Positions 43,063 to 50,815 are shown, counted from the stretch's first letter. The stretch is 64,000 bases of DNA from Nitrososphaerota archaeon (GCA_028867035.1 JAGWHB010000002.1:24852-88851), one strand, 5' to 3'. Notes: generated by a model from the sequence alone, not told the origin. A program made the numbers and translations.

Positions 43063-43814
43063 GCGGCGCTCCCTCCCGTCCAGGAGGTCCAGGTGGCCTG
43101 GCTCACGACGGTGAGGTTGGCCCACATCTCGGCATGGCCGACCCCGCAGAGCTCGAAGCATCTGATCGCGTCCACGTAGAGGCACGAAGTGCCCGACGGA
43201 TTGCAATTCACCGAGGCGACGTCGGGGGTGCTGGTGATGCTGACCGTCGGCACAAGGAACCACATCTGGTTGACCCTGCCGGGGACAGCGTCCTCCTTCT
43301 GGGCGAGCATTGTGATACCCATCGAATGGAAGACGTCGTGGGAGGTCAGGTTGAGTACGACGTCATATCCAGCCGGGACCGTGAGGTTCCCGGACTTCCC
43401 TGAATACAAGCCCTGGTAATAGGACTGGGCGCAGCTCATCCCGCCGGTCGGGTATGTGTAGTTCCACCCCCACTGGAACGCCTGGACGCACACCTGGACG
43501 CAGGGGTGGCCCGTGTTTGCCAGGCAGGTCGCGTTGTTCGGGATCTCGATGTTGCCGAAGCTCGCGAACGTCTGGTACTCCGCGACCGAGAGTACGGTCA
43601 CGCTGATCATTACTGTCACGAGGACTATCTTCCACCCTTCGACCTTGTGCTCCGGCATCGGCGTCCTCTGCCCGCGGTCCCTGTATCTGACCATGAAGAT
43701 GGCGAGCATCGTTATGACTATGATGGCGGCGCCTATGCCGAAGAGAAGATACCAGTTCAGGAGAAAGTCGAACGTAGCGGTTGTTGGAGGCACCGAAAGC
43801 AAACCCGAATACAT
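43059..43814 (-). CDS. coxB: Cytochrome c oxidase-type subunit II with CuA site
   Basis: The product is 251 residues. Two N-terminal TM helices (LLFGIGAAIIVITMLAIFMV, WKIVLVTVMISVTVLSV) lead into a cupredoxin domain. The CuA ligands are His in HDVFHSMGI, Cys-x3-Cys in RCFELCGVG, then His and Met in GHAEM. The aromatic patch QWGWNYTYP is present. Extra cysteines in CLANTGHPC...VCVQ suggest one or two disulfides. It is the first gene of the cox operon and accepts electrons, probably from the cupredoxin at 39933. Confidence 0.95.
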   Translation of the reverse strand: MYSGLLSVPPTTATFDFLLNWYLLFGIGAAIIVITMLAIFMVRYRDRGQRTPMPEHKVEGWKIVLVTVMISVTVLSVAEYQTFASFGNIEIPNNATCLANTGHPCVQVCVQAFQWGWNYTYPTGGMSCAQSYYQGLYSGKSGNLTVPAGYDVVLNLTSHDVFHSMGITMLAQKEDAVPGRVNQMWFLVPTVSITSTPDVASVNCNPSGTSCLYVDAIRCFELCGVGHAEMWANLTVVSQATWTSWTGGSAA

Positions 43815-43848
43815 TAGGTCTTGCAGTTTGTTCCTGCCCTGAATATCC

Positions 43849-43856
43849 GTTTAAAG
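43849..43856 (-). promoter_or_regulatory. TATA-like box of the cox operon
   Basis: CTTTAAAC on the minus strand is centred about 38 nt upstream of the coxB ATG, predicting a leader of roughly 10-12 nt, unlike the leaderless neighbours. Confidence 0.4.
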
Positions 43857-43989
43857 CTTATGAAAACGCCGCTCGTTTTCAGAACTGTGGGCCTGAGGCC
43901 TGTTCTTTTGACTTGGAACACATAATTATCGTCCCCGACGAGGCGGCCCCGCTGGTGGGGTGGCGGAGCGGTTACGCGTGCGCCTGCAG

Positions 43990-44005
43990 TGACAAACCGT
44001 CAGTG
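43990..44005 (+). other. tRNA-Cys intron 1, anticodon loop 37/38 (16 nt)
   Basis: Removing these 16 nt restores a seven-base anticodon loop. Bases 32-34 (CTG) pair with CAG just before the 3' bulge, but the fourth pair is a C-T mismatch, so the bulge-helix-bulge is relaxed. The position is the canonical archaeal site. Confidence 0.7.
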
Positions 44006-44027
44006 AGCGCATTCACGTGGGTCCGAG

Positions 44028-44056
44028 AGCGATGCTCTCCCTCGCATCGCCGGGTC
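44028..44056 (+). other. tRNA-Cys intron 2, T-loop 59/60 (29 nt)
   Basis: A textbook bulge-helix-bulge is present. The central helix TCCG (44022-44025) pairs with CGGG (44051-44054) with one G-T wobble. The 3-nt bulges are AGA (44026-44028) and TCT (44055-44057), and the inner stem GCGATGC (44029-44035) pairs with GCATCGC (44044-44050). Cutting after the second base of each bulge removes 44028-44056. Confidence 0.85.
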
Positions 44057-44087
44057 TCCCACCCCCACCTTGAATTCAGCGAGGTTC

Positions 44088-44921
44088 TCAGGAACTCGCT
44101 AGGCGTCCACCTTGTGCCAATGCCAAGGAGAGTGCCACTTGCTTCCTTCTCACTGAGAAGCCGACCCGTTGGGCATAGTGTTGAAGCGACAGTGTACGGA
44201 CGTACAGGAGATAGATGTTCTTGTTTGCGTGGTACGTCTTGCCCTTAATCACCACCGCGCGGCCTCCTCGTTGCACCAACCGGGGGCCTGTAGTGAGAAT
44301 CCCATTCGTCTTTAGTAGCCGCTTGGCAAACCGCAGCACTTCGAGATTGGCATTGGAGACACTTAGGCTGCGCCCACTGACCGAAGCCTCTGAATCGAAA
44401 AATCCCCTTAGGAATCCACTCGCGCATCGCCGACAATGTGAAATCACGCTCTTGAGCCGGGAAAAGGGCTGGCGTAGGAACCGATAGAGAAGGACGCTGG
44501 AGGCTTCCACACTCCACAGTAATTTCTTTTGCACCCATTTCGCGGTATGTCTACGACTTCCAATAGCTTTGGATACACACCTGTCAAATTCTTCTGCAAA
44601 TTCCTTGTCAATGACTCGGAGTCTTATTCGATAGCTCCACTTTTGGACACTGATTGATCCATCCCCTTTTACTACACCCACCACATACGCAAGTTCAGGT
44701 GATGGGATTGGTTCGAATTCGTGGGTGGAACCGTAAGGTTGGTGCTTTCCGTTGACCCAATCCGAGATATGAGATTTCCTGAGTCGCACTCCTCGTTGTT
44801 GGAGAACTCTCTCGATTATTTGGCTGTACGTCAATTCCTTACGGCGAAGCGAGATGACCGAGTCATAGAGCTCCTTCCTTTCCCAGACCGGTCGTAACGG
44901 CCTCTTAGCGAAAGCTCGCAC
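44088..44921 (-). CDS. Two-motif LAGLIDADG homing endonuclease-like protein
   Basis: The product is 277 residues from GTG 44921, with a GCTTAAAAGC box about 27 nt upstream. Residues about 30-62 form a helix-turn-helix (YSQIIERVLQQRGVRLRKSH ... ISDWVNGKH). Two LAGLIDADG motifs follow: YVVGVVKGDGSI (about 79-90) and FLRGFFDSEASVSG (about 170-183), each with its acidic residue, so it could act as a monomer. The C-terminal YLLYVRTLSLQHYAQRVGFS is the usual closing element. The gene is convergent with tRNA-Cys, 17 nt away. Its A/T content is higher than that of neighbouring genes, suggesting acquisition. Confidence 0.85.
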   Translation of the reverse strand: MRAFAKRPLRPVWERKELYDSVISLRRKELTYSQIIERVLQQRGVRLRKSHISDWVNGKHQPYGSTHEFEPIPSPELAYVVGVVKGDGSISVQKWSYRIRLRVIDKEFAEEFDRCVSKAIGSRRHTAKWVQKKLLWSVEASSVLLYRFLRQPFSRLKSVISHCRRCASGFLRGFFDSEASVSGRSLSVSNANLEVLRFAKRLLKTNGILTTGPRLVQRGGRAVVIKGKTYHANKNIYLLYVRTLSLQHYAQRVGFSVRRKQVALSLALAQGGRLASS

Positions 44922-44963
44922 GTGAAGTTAGTTCATTGGCGCTTTTAAGCACCAACAATGAAT

Positions 44964-47114
44964 TCAGACGAACAGCGTGTAGAGGACAATGGCCGAGATG
45001 AACACTATCGATATCGTGTTCACCACCTTGATCAGCGAGTTGATGGCCGGGCCCGCCGTGTCCTTGAACGGGTCTCCGACGGTGTCCCCCATCACGGCTG
45101 CCTTGTGGGCGTCGGACCCTTTGCCGCCCAGCTGGCCTGTCTCGATGTACTTCTTCGCGTTGTCCCAGGCCGCGCCGCTGTTTGTCATGGTGAAGGCGAG
45201 GAAGACGCCTGAAACCACTGTCCCGATGAGAAGCCCTCCCAGGGCGAGCGGTCCAAGCACGAAGCCGACCACCAGCGGGGTGATCACAGCCAGCGCCCCG
45301 GGCTTGACGAGCTCCTTGATGGCGGCCGTGGTGCTGATGCTGACCGCCTTGGCATAGTCCGGCTTCGCAGTCCCCTCCATTATCCCCGGTATCTCCTTGA
45401 ACTGGCGCCTTACTTCGTTGACGATGGTGTAGGCGGCCCTCCCGACGGCCTTGATCAGGAAGCTGGAGAAGTAGAACGGGAGAAGCCCGCCGATGAGCAG
45501 ACCGATCACGACGTAGGGGTCCGAGAGGCTGAAGTTGAGCGAGCCTGTGAGCGGGGTGCCGATCCAGTGAGCCGAGTAAGCTTGGAACGGGCGCGTGTTG
45601 CCGCTCGCGTAGGCGCTGCTTATGATCTTGCTCGCCTCGTTCTGGAACGCTTCGAATATCGCCACCGCAGCCAGGGCGGCCGACGTGACCGCGAAGGCTT
45701 TGGTCGTCGCCTTGGTGGTGTTCCCAAGGGCGTCGAGCTCGTCGGTGACCGTCCTCACACCGCTCTCGAGCCCGGCCATCTCCACTATGCCGTTCGCGTT
45801 ATCAGTAATGGGCCCGAAGGAGTCGATGGACATGATGACCCCGGTCAGAGAGAGCATTGACATGGTGGCCACCGCGGTGCTGTAGACTCCCGTGAGGACG
45901 TTCCCTCCAGAGCCGTAGAAGCCCAGGGAGTAGGAGGTGATTATCGCGAGCACCAGAACGACGGCCGAGGGAGCTGCGCTCGTCAACCCCGTCGAGAAGC
46001 CAGACAGGAAGTTGGTCGCGGCCCCCGTCAGGCTGGATTGGGCTATCTCCTTGACGGGCCCGTACGAATACGACGTGAAATAGTTGGCCACGTTCTCTAT
46101 CACGATCACGACGACTATCCCTACGATGGCGCTGGCGAACAGATAGTTGCCCAGGACCGACCCGCCGAAGAGCAGCTGGCCGAATCCAAAATCAAGGACC
46201 CCCGTAACGACCGCCGCGATGATGAGGGTGATGTTGAGCGCTCTCAGCGGGTTGGATTTTATGGACTTCCTGACGTAGAAGCTCCCCACTACGGCACCAG
46301 CCACCCCGGCGGCTCCAAGAAGGAGAGGGTAGACGAGCAGGCCCGTGGCCACGCCCGCGGGTATCAGCACCCCCAGGATCATCACAGCTATCGATGTCAC
46401 GACGTAGGATTCGTACACGTCGGCACCCATCCCCGCGCAGTCCCCCACGTTGTCCCCCACGTTGTCGGCGATCACCGCTGGGTTCCTCGGGTCGTCCTCG
46501 GGGATTCCTGCTTCGACCTTCCCCACGAGGTCTGCGCCCACGTCCGCCGCCTTCGTGTAGATCCCGCCGGAGACTCTCATGAACATCGCGATGAGCGAAG
46601 CGCCGAAGCCGAGGCCCGCGAGCGTCGCGGGTGAAGTGGCTATGGTGCTGGAGAATATCAGATAGAAAACAGAAAGTCCGAGGAGGTCAAGGCCTATCAC
46701 TGTCATGCCCATCACGCCGCCCCCCCTGAACGCCATGGTGAGCGCGCTCCCCAGGCCGGACTTCGCAGCCTCCGCGGTGCGCGAGCTTGTCCTCACAGTG
46801 ACTGCCATCCCTATGTAGCCGGCCAGAGCGGAGAGGAAAGCGCCGAGCGCGAATCCGACGGCCGTCGCGCCCCCGGTGCCCCCGGGATAGTCTATCAGCC
46901 CGAAGATCAGGAAGACGATGGCCACCGCGACCGGGGCTATGACCCTGTACTCTTTGGCAAGGAAGGCGTTGGCCCCCTGCCTTACGGCGTCGGAGATTTC
47001 GACCATCTTGGGGGTGCCGCGGTTCTGGCGTCTGACGTAGACCCACAGAGCTCCGGCGTAAAGGAGAGCCAGTACCGAAAGGCCTAGGGCTACATATCCG
47101 TAGTCGAATGCCAA
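44964..47114 (-). CDS. hppA: Membrane-bound proton-translocating pyrophosphatase
   Basis: The product is 716 residues from TTG 47114 with about 16 TM helices. The pyrophosphate-binding loop DVGADLVGKVEAGIPEDDPR and the acidic DNVGDNVGDCAGMGAD are intact. The signature GNTTKATTKAFAVTSAAL carries Lys and Thr at the two positions that are Ala and Gly in K+-dependent enzymes, so this is predicted to be a K+-independent H+ pump. It uses PPi to energise the membrane. A TTCTTTTAAGG box lies about 26 nt upstream, in the short gap behind the deoxyhypusine synthase gene. Confidence 0.95.
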   Translation of the reverse strand: MAFDYGYVALGLSVLALLYAGALWVYVRRQNRGTPKMVEISDAVRQGANAFLAKEYRVIAPVAVAIVFLIFGLIDYPGGTGGATAVGFALGAFLSALAGYIGMAVTVRTSSRTAEAAKSGLGSALTMAFRGGGVMGMTVIGLDLLGLSVFYLIFSSTIATSPATLAGLGFGASLIAMFMRVSGGIYTKAADVGADLVGKVEAGIPEDDPRNPAVIADNVGDNVGDCAGMGADVYESYVVTSIAVMILGVLIPAGVATGLLVYPLLLGAAGVAGAVVGSFYVRKSIKSNPLRALNITLIIAAVVTGVLDFGFGQLLFGGSVLGNYLFASAIVGIVVVIVIENVANYFTSYSYGPVKEIAQSSLTGAATNFLSGFSTGLTSAAPSAVVLVLAIITSYSLGFYGSGGNVLTGVYSTAVATMSMLSLTGVIMSIDSFGPITDNANGIVEMAGLESGVRTVTDELDALGNTTKATTKAFAVTSAALAAVAIFEAFQNEASKIISSAYASGNTRPFQAYSAHWIGTPLTGSLNFSLSDPYVVIGLLIGGLLPFYFSSFLIKAVGRAAYTIVNEVRRQFKEIPGIMEGTAKPDYAKAVSISTTAAIKELVKPGALAVITPLVVGFVLGPLALGGLLIGTVVSGVFLAFTMTNSGAAWDNAKKYIETGQLGGKGSDAHKAAVMGDTVGDPFKDTAGPAINSLIKVVNTISIVFISAIVLYTLFV

Positions 47115-47151
47115 ACGACAGGGGGCGCCTCTGGGTTCGCCTTAAAAGAAT

Positions 47152-48111
47152 TCATTTCGCCCGCTTCTTTCGCTTGGCAAGGACGTAAGATACGATGAAC
47201 GGCAGGACGGTGGTGACCTCGGCGTAGAGGCTCGCCTGCTTTGCCTTCTCCTTGACCTTCCCCCATGAGACAGCTTCGCGGACGTGGGCCCCGCTCAGGG
47301 AGCCGTCGAACTCGGAAGCTGTGGTGATGTAGCACGCCCAGTCGAGCCCGCCCCTGAATAGACCCCACCAGATGGTGTGGTGCTTCGAGATCCCGCCGCC
47401 GAGCACCAGGGCCCCGGTCTCCTTTGCCTCGGATGTGATGTCTGACAACCTCCTTTCGTCCCCGATCAGGTCGATCTTGAAGTCCCGGTGGCTCTCCGCG
47501 AAGAGCCAAAGCTGGCTCCCCACGGCGCCGTCGGTCAGACCCGGGACGAAGACGGGGACGTTCTTCTTCTGGGCCCAATAGAGCAGGGACCTGTTCGATC
47601 CGAGGTCGCGTCCGATCTCCGCGCTGAGCTGTTCCGAGGTGACCGACCTCGTCCCACTCTCGTACAATCTTGTAAGCATCTGCTGCATCCTCTTCTCGAT
47701 CAGCGGCCCGTAGTCTTGGAGGGGAACGAGGACGTTCCCAAGGCGGTGGTAGCCCGACCTCCTCAGCTTTCCGTCGTCCATCTCGAAGCTCCCACCGTAG
47801 TAGTTCCCAAGCGTGCGTGCGATGTCGTGGTCAAGGGTCCCGCAGGTCGTGACGATCGCGTCGACCAATCCCTCCCTGACCATGTCGATCAGGACGCCTC
47901 TCGTGCCCGTGGCTACGATTGCGGCGGGGAATGACAGGAACTTCGTGCACCTGTCCCTCGCGCACATGGCATCGAAGGTAGACGCTACTTCGAAGAGGCT
48001 CGGTGCCATGAAGCCGCCTCCGCGTCCCATGTTCTCCAGGAATGAAACCACGTCCTCGGACGGCGGCGCGTGGAAGTCCCGGACCTTTCTGAGTCCTGGG
48101 ATCTGTTTCAT
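47152..48111 (-). CDS. dhs: Deoxyhypusine synthase
   Basis: The product is 319 residues. It modifies a lysine of aIF5A with the aminobutyl group of spermidine. The NAD-binding and active-site landmarks are present: TCGTLDHDIARTLG, VFVPGLTDGAVGSQ, and GGGISKHHTIWWGLFRGG, with the catalytic Lys in SKHH. The C-terminus is basic (KRKKRAK). A GGTTAAAACC box is about 33 nt upstream of ATG 48111. It is divergent from the TFB gene across an 8-bp inverted repeat. Confidence 0.93.
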   Translation of the reverse strand: MKQIPGLRKVRDFHAPPSEDVVSFLENMGRGGGFMAPSLFEVASTFDAMCARDRCTKFLSFPAAIVATGTRGVLIDMVREGLVDAIVTTCGTLDHDIARTLGNYYGGSFEMDDGKLRRSGYHRLGNVLVPLQDYGPLIEKRMQQMLTRLYESGTRSVTSEQLSAEIGRDLGSNRSLLYWAQKKNVPVFVPGLTDGAVGSQLWLFAESHRDFKIDLIGDERRLSDITSEAKETGALVLGGGISKHHTIWWGLFRGGLDWACYITTASEFDGSLSGAHVREAVSWGKVKEKAKQASLYAEVTTVLPFIVSYVLAKRKKRAK

Positions 48112-48151
48112 GAGAGGTCTTGGCGTGATTGGGACGCGGTTTTAACCGTTC

Positions 48152-48180
48152 GGGGGCCCACTTTCGAGGGACGGGCCCCC
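48152..48180. repeat. Inverted repeat between dhs and tfb
   Basis: GGGGGCCC (48152-48159) and GGGCCCCC (48173-48180) are perfect 8-bp complements separated by 13 nt. It lies in the 114-bp divergent intergenic region and has no T-run, so an operator or DNA-structural element is as likely as an RNA hairpin. Confidence 0.4.
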
Positions 48181-48225
48181 CACTCCAACTCACGAGTCCC
48201 GGGGTGAGGGTGGAATCGTCGTCTG

Positions 48226-49251
48226 ATGGGAACTGGCGGTCCCGGCCCGCTCATGAACTCTGGCGAAAGTTCGGGTCACATGCAAACACTGGAACTCGAA
48301 TCGTGTTCGGACTGCTCTCGGGCGCTCCTGGACACGGGGGACGAACTCGTCTGCCCGAGCTGCGGAGCGGTGAAGGAGAAGGTGGTGCAAGAAGTCGGTT
48401 TCCACCCCCTGTCCAAGGCTTCGGCCCTCGGAAAGGAGCCGCTTGGCAGCTACATGGGGACGAAGGGAGGGACCATGAAGGAGAGGTTCAGCAGGGGCAT
48501 CTCCGGGTCGAATTCGGGCTACGAGTACATGAAGATCGTCTCTGATTTCGCCGGCAAGGAAGGAGGGGTCGCGCTCGATTGCGCGAAGCTGATCGAGAGG
48601 GTCGGAGAGAAGCTTGCCCTTCCCCGAGTCGTGATCCTGGAGGCCGCGTCGATCTCGAGGAAAGTCCTCGGGATGGCTCGCAGGGGACGCAGGATGAGCG
48701 TCGCCGAGATCTCGGCTTATTCGCTGATCGCAGCCTGCAAGATAGAAGGAGCCACCGCCGTCAGCGTCAGAGAAGCGATCGAAGCATTCTCGCAGCTGGG
48801 CAGGGCAGTGAAGTCGTCGGCCATAATCCAGCTGACGATCGAGTCCCCGGTCAGGACCTACGCTCGCAGGCCCGAGGAATACGTCGCCAGGGTCCTGGCG
48901 AAGCTCTCGCTCAACCAAGCGCTCGCGCGAAAGCTGGCCGTGGAAGAGATTCCGCCCCCTGCTTTTTTCAATTCCTTGCGGAAATTCGCGCTGGAACTCA
49001 TCCTGAGCGGCGACCGCGAGGAGATGACGGGGAAGCGGCCCTGCGCCCTGGCCGCCTCCGCCGTCTATTCGGCCGAATTGGTCCTTTCCCTGCGCGAAGC
49101 GAGGAAGAAGGTGTTGACCCAGAGGGAACTGGCCGAGTGCGGAGACACCGCTGAATACACCATCAGAGAGCAGTGCGCCACAATCTTCATGCCCGGGGTG
49201 GAGAGGCTATCCCGATTGAAACTGACGCCCCCTCCTCCATGCGCACGCTGA
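48226..49251 (+). CDS. tfb: Transcription initiation factor B (TFB) paralog, divergent
   Basis: The product is up to 341 residues. ATG 48226, 48253 and 48280 are in frame; the zinc ribbon CSDCSRALLDTGDELVCPSC begins shortly after the last. The B-reader/linker region is followed by two cyclin-like repeats (residues about 110-200 and 215-315), seen in the helices around AEISAYSLIAACKIEGATAV and ALAASAVYSAELVLSLREAR. TFB recruits RNA polymerase to TBP-bound promoters. The tail is unusually rich in Pro and lacks the basic ending of main TFBs, so it may be a specialised paralog. Its last 65 nt overlap the tail of the convergent pilin-like gene. Confidence 0.82.
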   Translation: MGTGGPGPLMNSGESSGHMQTLELESCSDCSRALLDTGDELVCPSCGAVKEKVVQEVGFHPLSKASALGKEPLGSYMGTKGGTMKERFSRGISGSNSGYEYMKIVSDFAGKEGGVALDCAKLIERVGEKLALPRVVILEAASISRKVLGMARRGRRMSVAEISAYSLIAACKIEGATAVSVREAIEAFSQLGRAVKSSAIIQLTIESPVRTYARRPEEYVARVLAKLSLNQALARKLAVEEIPPPAFFNSLRKFALELILSGDREEMTGKRPCALAASAVYSAELVLSLREARKKVLTQRELAECGDTAEYTIREQCATIFMPGVERLSRLKLTPPPPCAR

Positions 49252-49999
49252 ACGTGCCGGAGACACCCTGAATCCCATCCTGCTCGAGAGACACCACGAA
49301 ATCCACCGAACAACTCGGCGACGACGTGATGCCGTAGGCCAGGCTGAATTCGAAACCGTCCTGGGAAGCATCCGAGGCAGGCCCCTGGCTTGCCCGGCCC
49401 ATGAGGGGTGCCATGGACGCGGCAGTGCAGTTCGGAAGGTCTGCCGAACTCGTGCTCGAAGTGATGGCAGCGACGGCGGCGGCGCAGTCGGAAGTCAGCT
49501 TCGACAGATGGAAGTCCAGATGCACCAGGTGGGTCTCGCTCCTTTGCAAGGTGACGCCTGATCCGGGCAGAGCTCCCGTGGCGACCATGTGGAGGGAGAC
49601 GTCGAAGGAGCCGGAGACGGACCCTTCGTAGGGAGAGAGGAAAGACATGTTGTCACCCGTCGTTCCGCCCTGCACCAGGGAGGCGGTCGTAGTCACGTCG
49701 ACGCCGCCCCCCCTCTGATGGTCGATGAGGGAGCCGGTCTCTTGGGCCATCTGGGAGACGGCAGTGGAGCAGCCGAAAGCACTTCCGGCGAGGAAGGACT
49801 GCGCCTCGATCAGTATGTCCGCGCCTCCCGCCCAAGCAAGGATGAGGGCGCTGTCGCCGAGGGAGTCAGCGCCGTCCGCCTGGGCGTAGAGCCTTGCCCT
49901 GTCCTGGGAGGCCACATAGACGGCGAGGTTTGACACAAGCAACACGGAGAATATGACGGCCGAAGCAGCGCTCGCCCCTATGCCCCTGCGCCTGACCAT
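49187..49999 (-). CDS. Large prepilin-like secreted protein of the pilus locus
   Basis: The product is about 270 residues from ATG 49999. The N-terminus MVRRRGIGASAASAVIFSVL is a short basic leader, Gly, then a hydrophobic helix: an archaeal class III (type IV pilin) signal with likely cleavage at RRRG|IGAS. The exported part is Ser/Thr/Gly-rich with about six cysteines, suitable for disulfides. It is the last gene of a five-gene minus-strand operon of small membrane-anchored proteins. It probably forms a minor pilin or pilus-tip/adhesin subunit. The family is not recognised beyond the signal. Confidence 0.6.
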   Translation of the reverse strand: MVRRRGIGASAASAVIFSVLLVSNLAVYVASQDRARLYAQADGADSLGDSALILAWAGGADILIEAQSFLAGSAFGCSTAVSQMAQETGSLIDHQRGGGVDVTTTASLVQGGTTGDNMSFLSPYEGSVSGSFDVSLHMVATGALPGSGVTLQRSETHLVHLDFHLSKLTSDCAAAVAAITSSTSSADLPNCTAASMAPLMGRASQGPASDASQDGFEFSLAYGITSSPSCSVDFVVSLEQDGIQGVSGTFSVRMEEGASVSIGIASPPRA

Positions 50000-50340
50000 G
50001 CCACCAGAGTCACTTCGAAGGGTGCGAGGCGAAAGGAGATCGTGGCGGTGACACGTCCTGGGGGTGGCTCGGGCCCGCAGGAGAATGTGCCGAGGGTGGC
50101 GGACACGCTGAAGGTCGAGTTGGAAGCGCCCGCAAGGGCCGAACACGCCTCTGCGGGCGTGGACCGGACAAGCCACTGGACCCCCCGTTCCTGGATAAAG
50201 GCGACCAGCCGGTCCCTCAGCTCAGACTGGAGGGCGAGCTTTTGCGAGCTGGCGTCAGGAGAATGGGGGCTCCACACGGCCAGGCCCGATATCGCGGATG
50301 TCCCGATCAGGGCCGCTATGGCGACGTCGATGAACCTCAT
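49978..50340 (-). CDS. Small membrane-anchored pilus-locus protein, 120 aa
   Basis: MRFIDVAIAALIGTSAISGL gives one N-terminal TM helix. An extracytoplasmic domain follows with two cysteines (PAEACSAL, TFSCGPE) and a strand-rich end (TATISFRLAPFEVTLVAW). It resembles pseudopilins or TadE/F-type minor pilins in size and layout but has no clear cleavage motif. It overlaps both neighbours by a few bases, as expected for a coupled operon. Confidence 0.5.
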   Translation of the reverse strand: MRFIDVAIAALIGTSAISGLAVWSPHSPDASSQKLALQSELRDRLVAFIQERGVQWLVRSTPAEACSALAGASNSTFSVSATLGTFSCGPEPPPGRVTATISFRLAPFEVTLVAWSGAGA

Positions 50341-50444
50341 ATTGGCAGCAGCTCCGGCAGGAGGATCGCGAGCGCCAGCAGGGTGAGGCCGATGAGAAGG
50401 GCGTACATTACGGCGACGTCGACATATGCCTCGACTTCAGCCAA
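50337..50444 (-). CDS. Very small single-helix pilus-locus protein, 35 aa
   Basis: Start TTG 50444 overlaps the stop of the upstream gene, with GGAGGTTG about 10 nt before it. The sequence AEVEAYVDVAVMYALLIGLT is followed by a Leu-rich helix ending ELLPI. An acidic residue five positions into the hydrophobic segment recalls mature Flp-type pilins, although no leader precedes it. Overlapping starts and stops on both sides argue that it is translated. Confidence 0.45.
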   Translation of the reverse strand: MAEVEAYVDVAVMYALLIGLTLLALAILLPELLPI

Positions 50445-50814
50445 TCTGAACAACCTCCGCCGTCCCTCCGACCAGGCGCAGGTCATAGGCCGCTGTGGGG
50501 GAGATCGTGACGTCAGGGAGCGGCCAGCGGGTGCGCAAGGAGACCGTCCCGCCCCCGTACGAACAGGACACGCTTCGTCCGCCAAGGTGGATTGGGTCGC
50601 CTGAGGCGGAGGCGCCGTAATGGTATTCGACGGTGACTCCAGGTCGGAGCGAATCTATCACGGCCCTCAAGCCGTCGACGTTCCTCCAGTCGGCCCCCTC
50701 GCGAGAGCTCATGGCGGTGGACGTGAGGACCGGCACGAGGACAAGCAGGAGGGCGGCCGCCGCGATGAGATAGAGCCCCCAGGAGTTCAGGGCACCTGTC
50801 GACGAGGCGGGCAT
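50437..50814 (-). CDS. Small membrane-anchored pilus-locus protein, 125 aa
   Basis: One TM helix (WGLYLIAAAALLLVLVPVLT) follows a short polar N-terminus. The rest is a predicted extracytoplasmic beta-rich domain with a single Cys (VSCSYGGGTV). The family is not recognised. One nt separates it from the upstream gene and it overlaps the next, so the operon is continuous. Probably a minor pilin/assembly factor by context. Confidence 0.5.
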   Translation of the reverse strand: MPASSTGALNSWGLYLIAAAALLLVLVPVLTSTAMSSREGADWRNVDGLRAVIDSLRPGVTVEYHYGASASGDPIHLGGRSVSCSYGGGTVSLRTRWPLPDVTISPTAAYDLRLVGGTAEVVQIG

Positions 50815-50815
50815 G

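Larger units (their letters stand above)
43954..44070 (+). tRNA. tRNA-Cys (GCA) with two introns
   Basis: The acceptor GGTGGGG (43954-43960) pairs with CCCCACC (44063-44069), with discriminator T at 44070 as expected for Cys. Anticodon stem TGCGC (43979-43983) pairs with GCGCA (44007-44011), and the loop after intron removal is CTGCAGA with anticodon GCA. The T-stem is GTGGG/CCCAC, and the T-loop after removal of the second intron is TCCGAGT. Introns occupy 43990-44005 (position 37/38) and 44028-44056 (position 59/60). ACATAATTATCG at about 43919-43930 is a suitable TATA box. Confidence 0.88.

Noticed and set aside
2975-44921. LAGLIDADG proteins as intein or intron-encoded nucleases
   Set aside because: None is in frame with a flanking host protein and none lies inside a tRNA or rRNA gene; all have their own starts and most have a promoter-like box.
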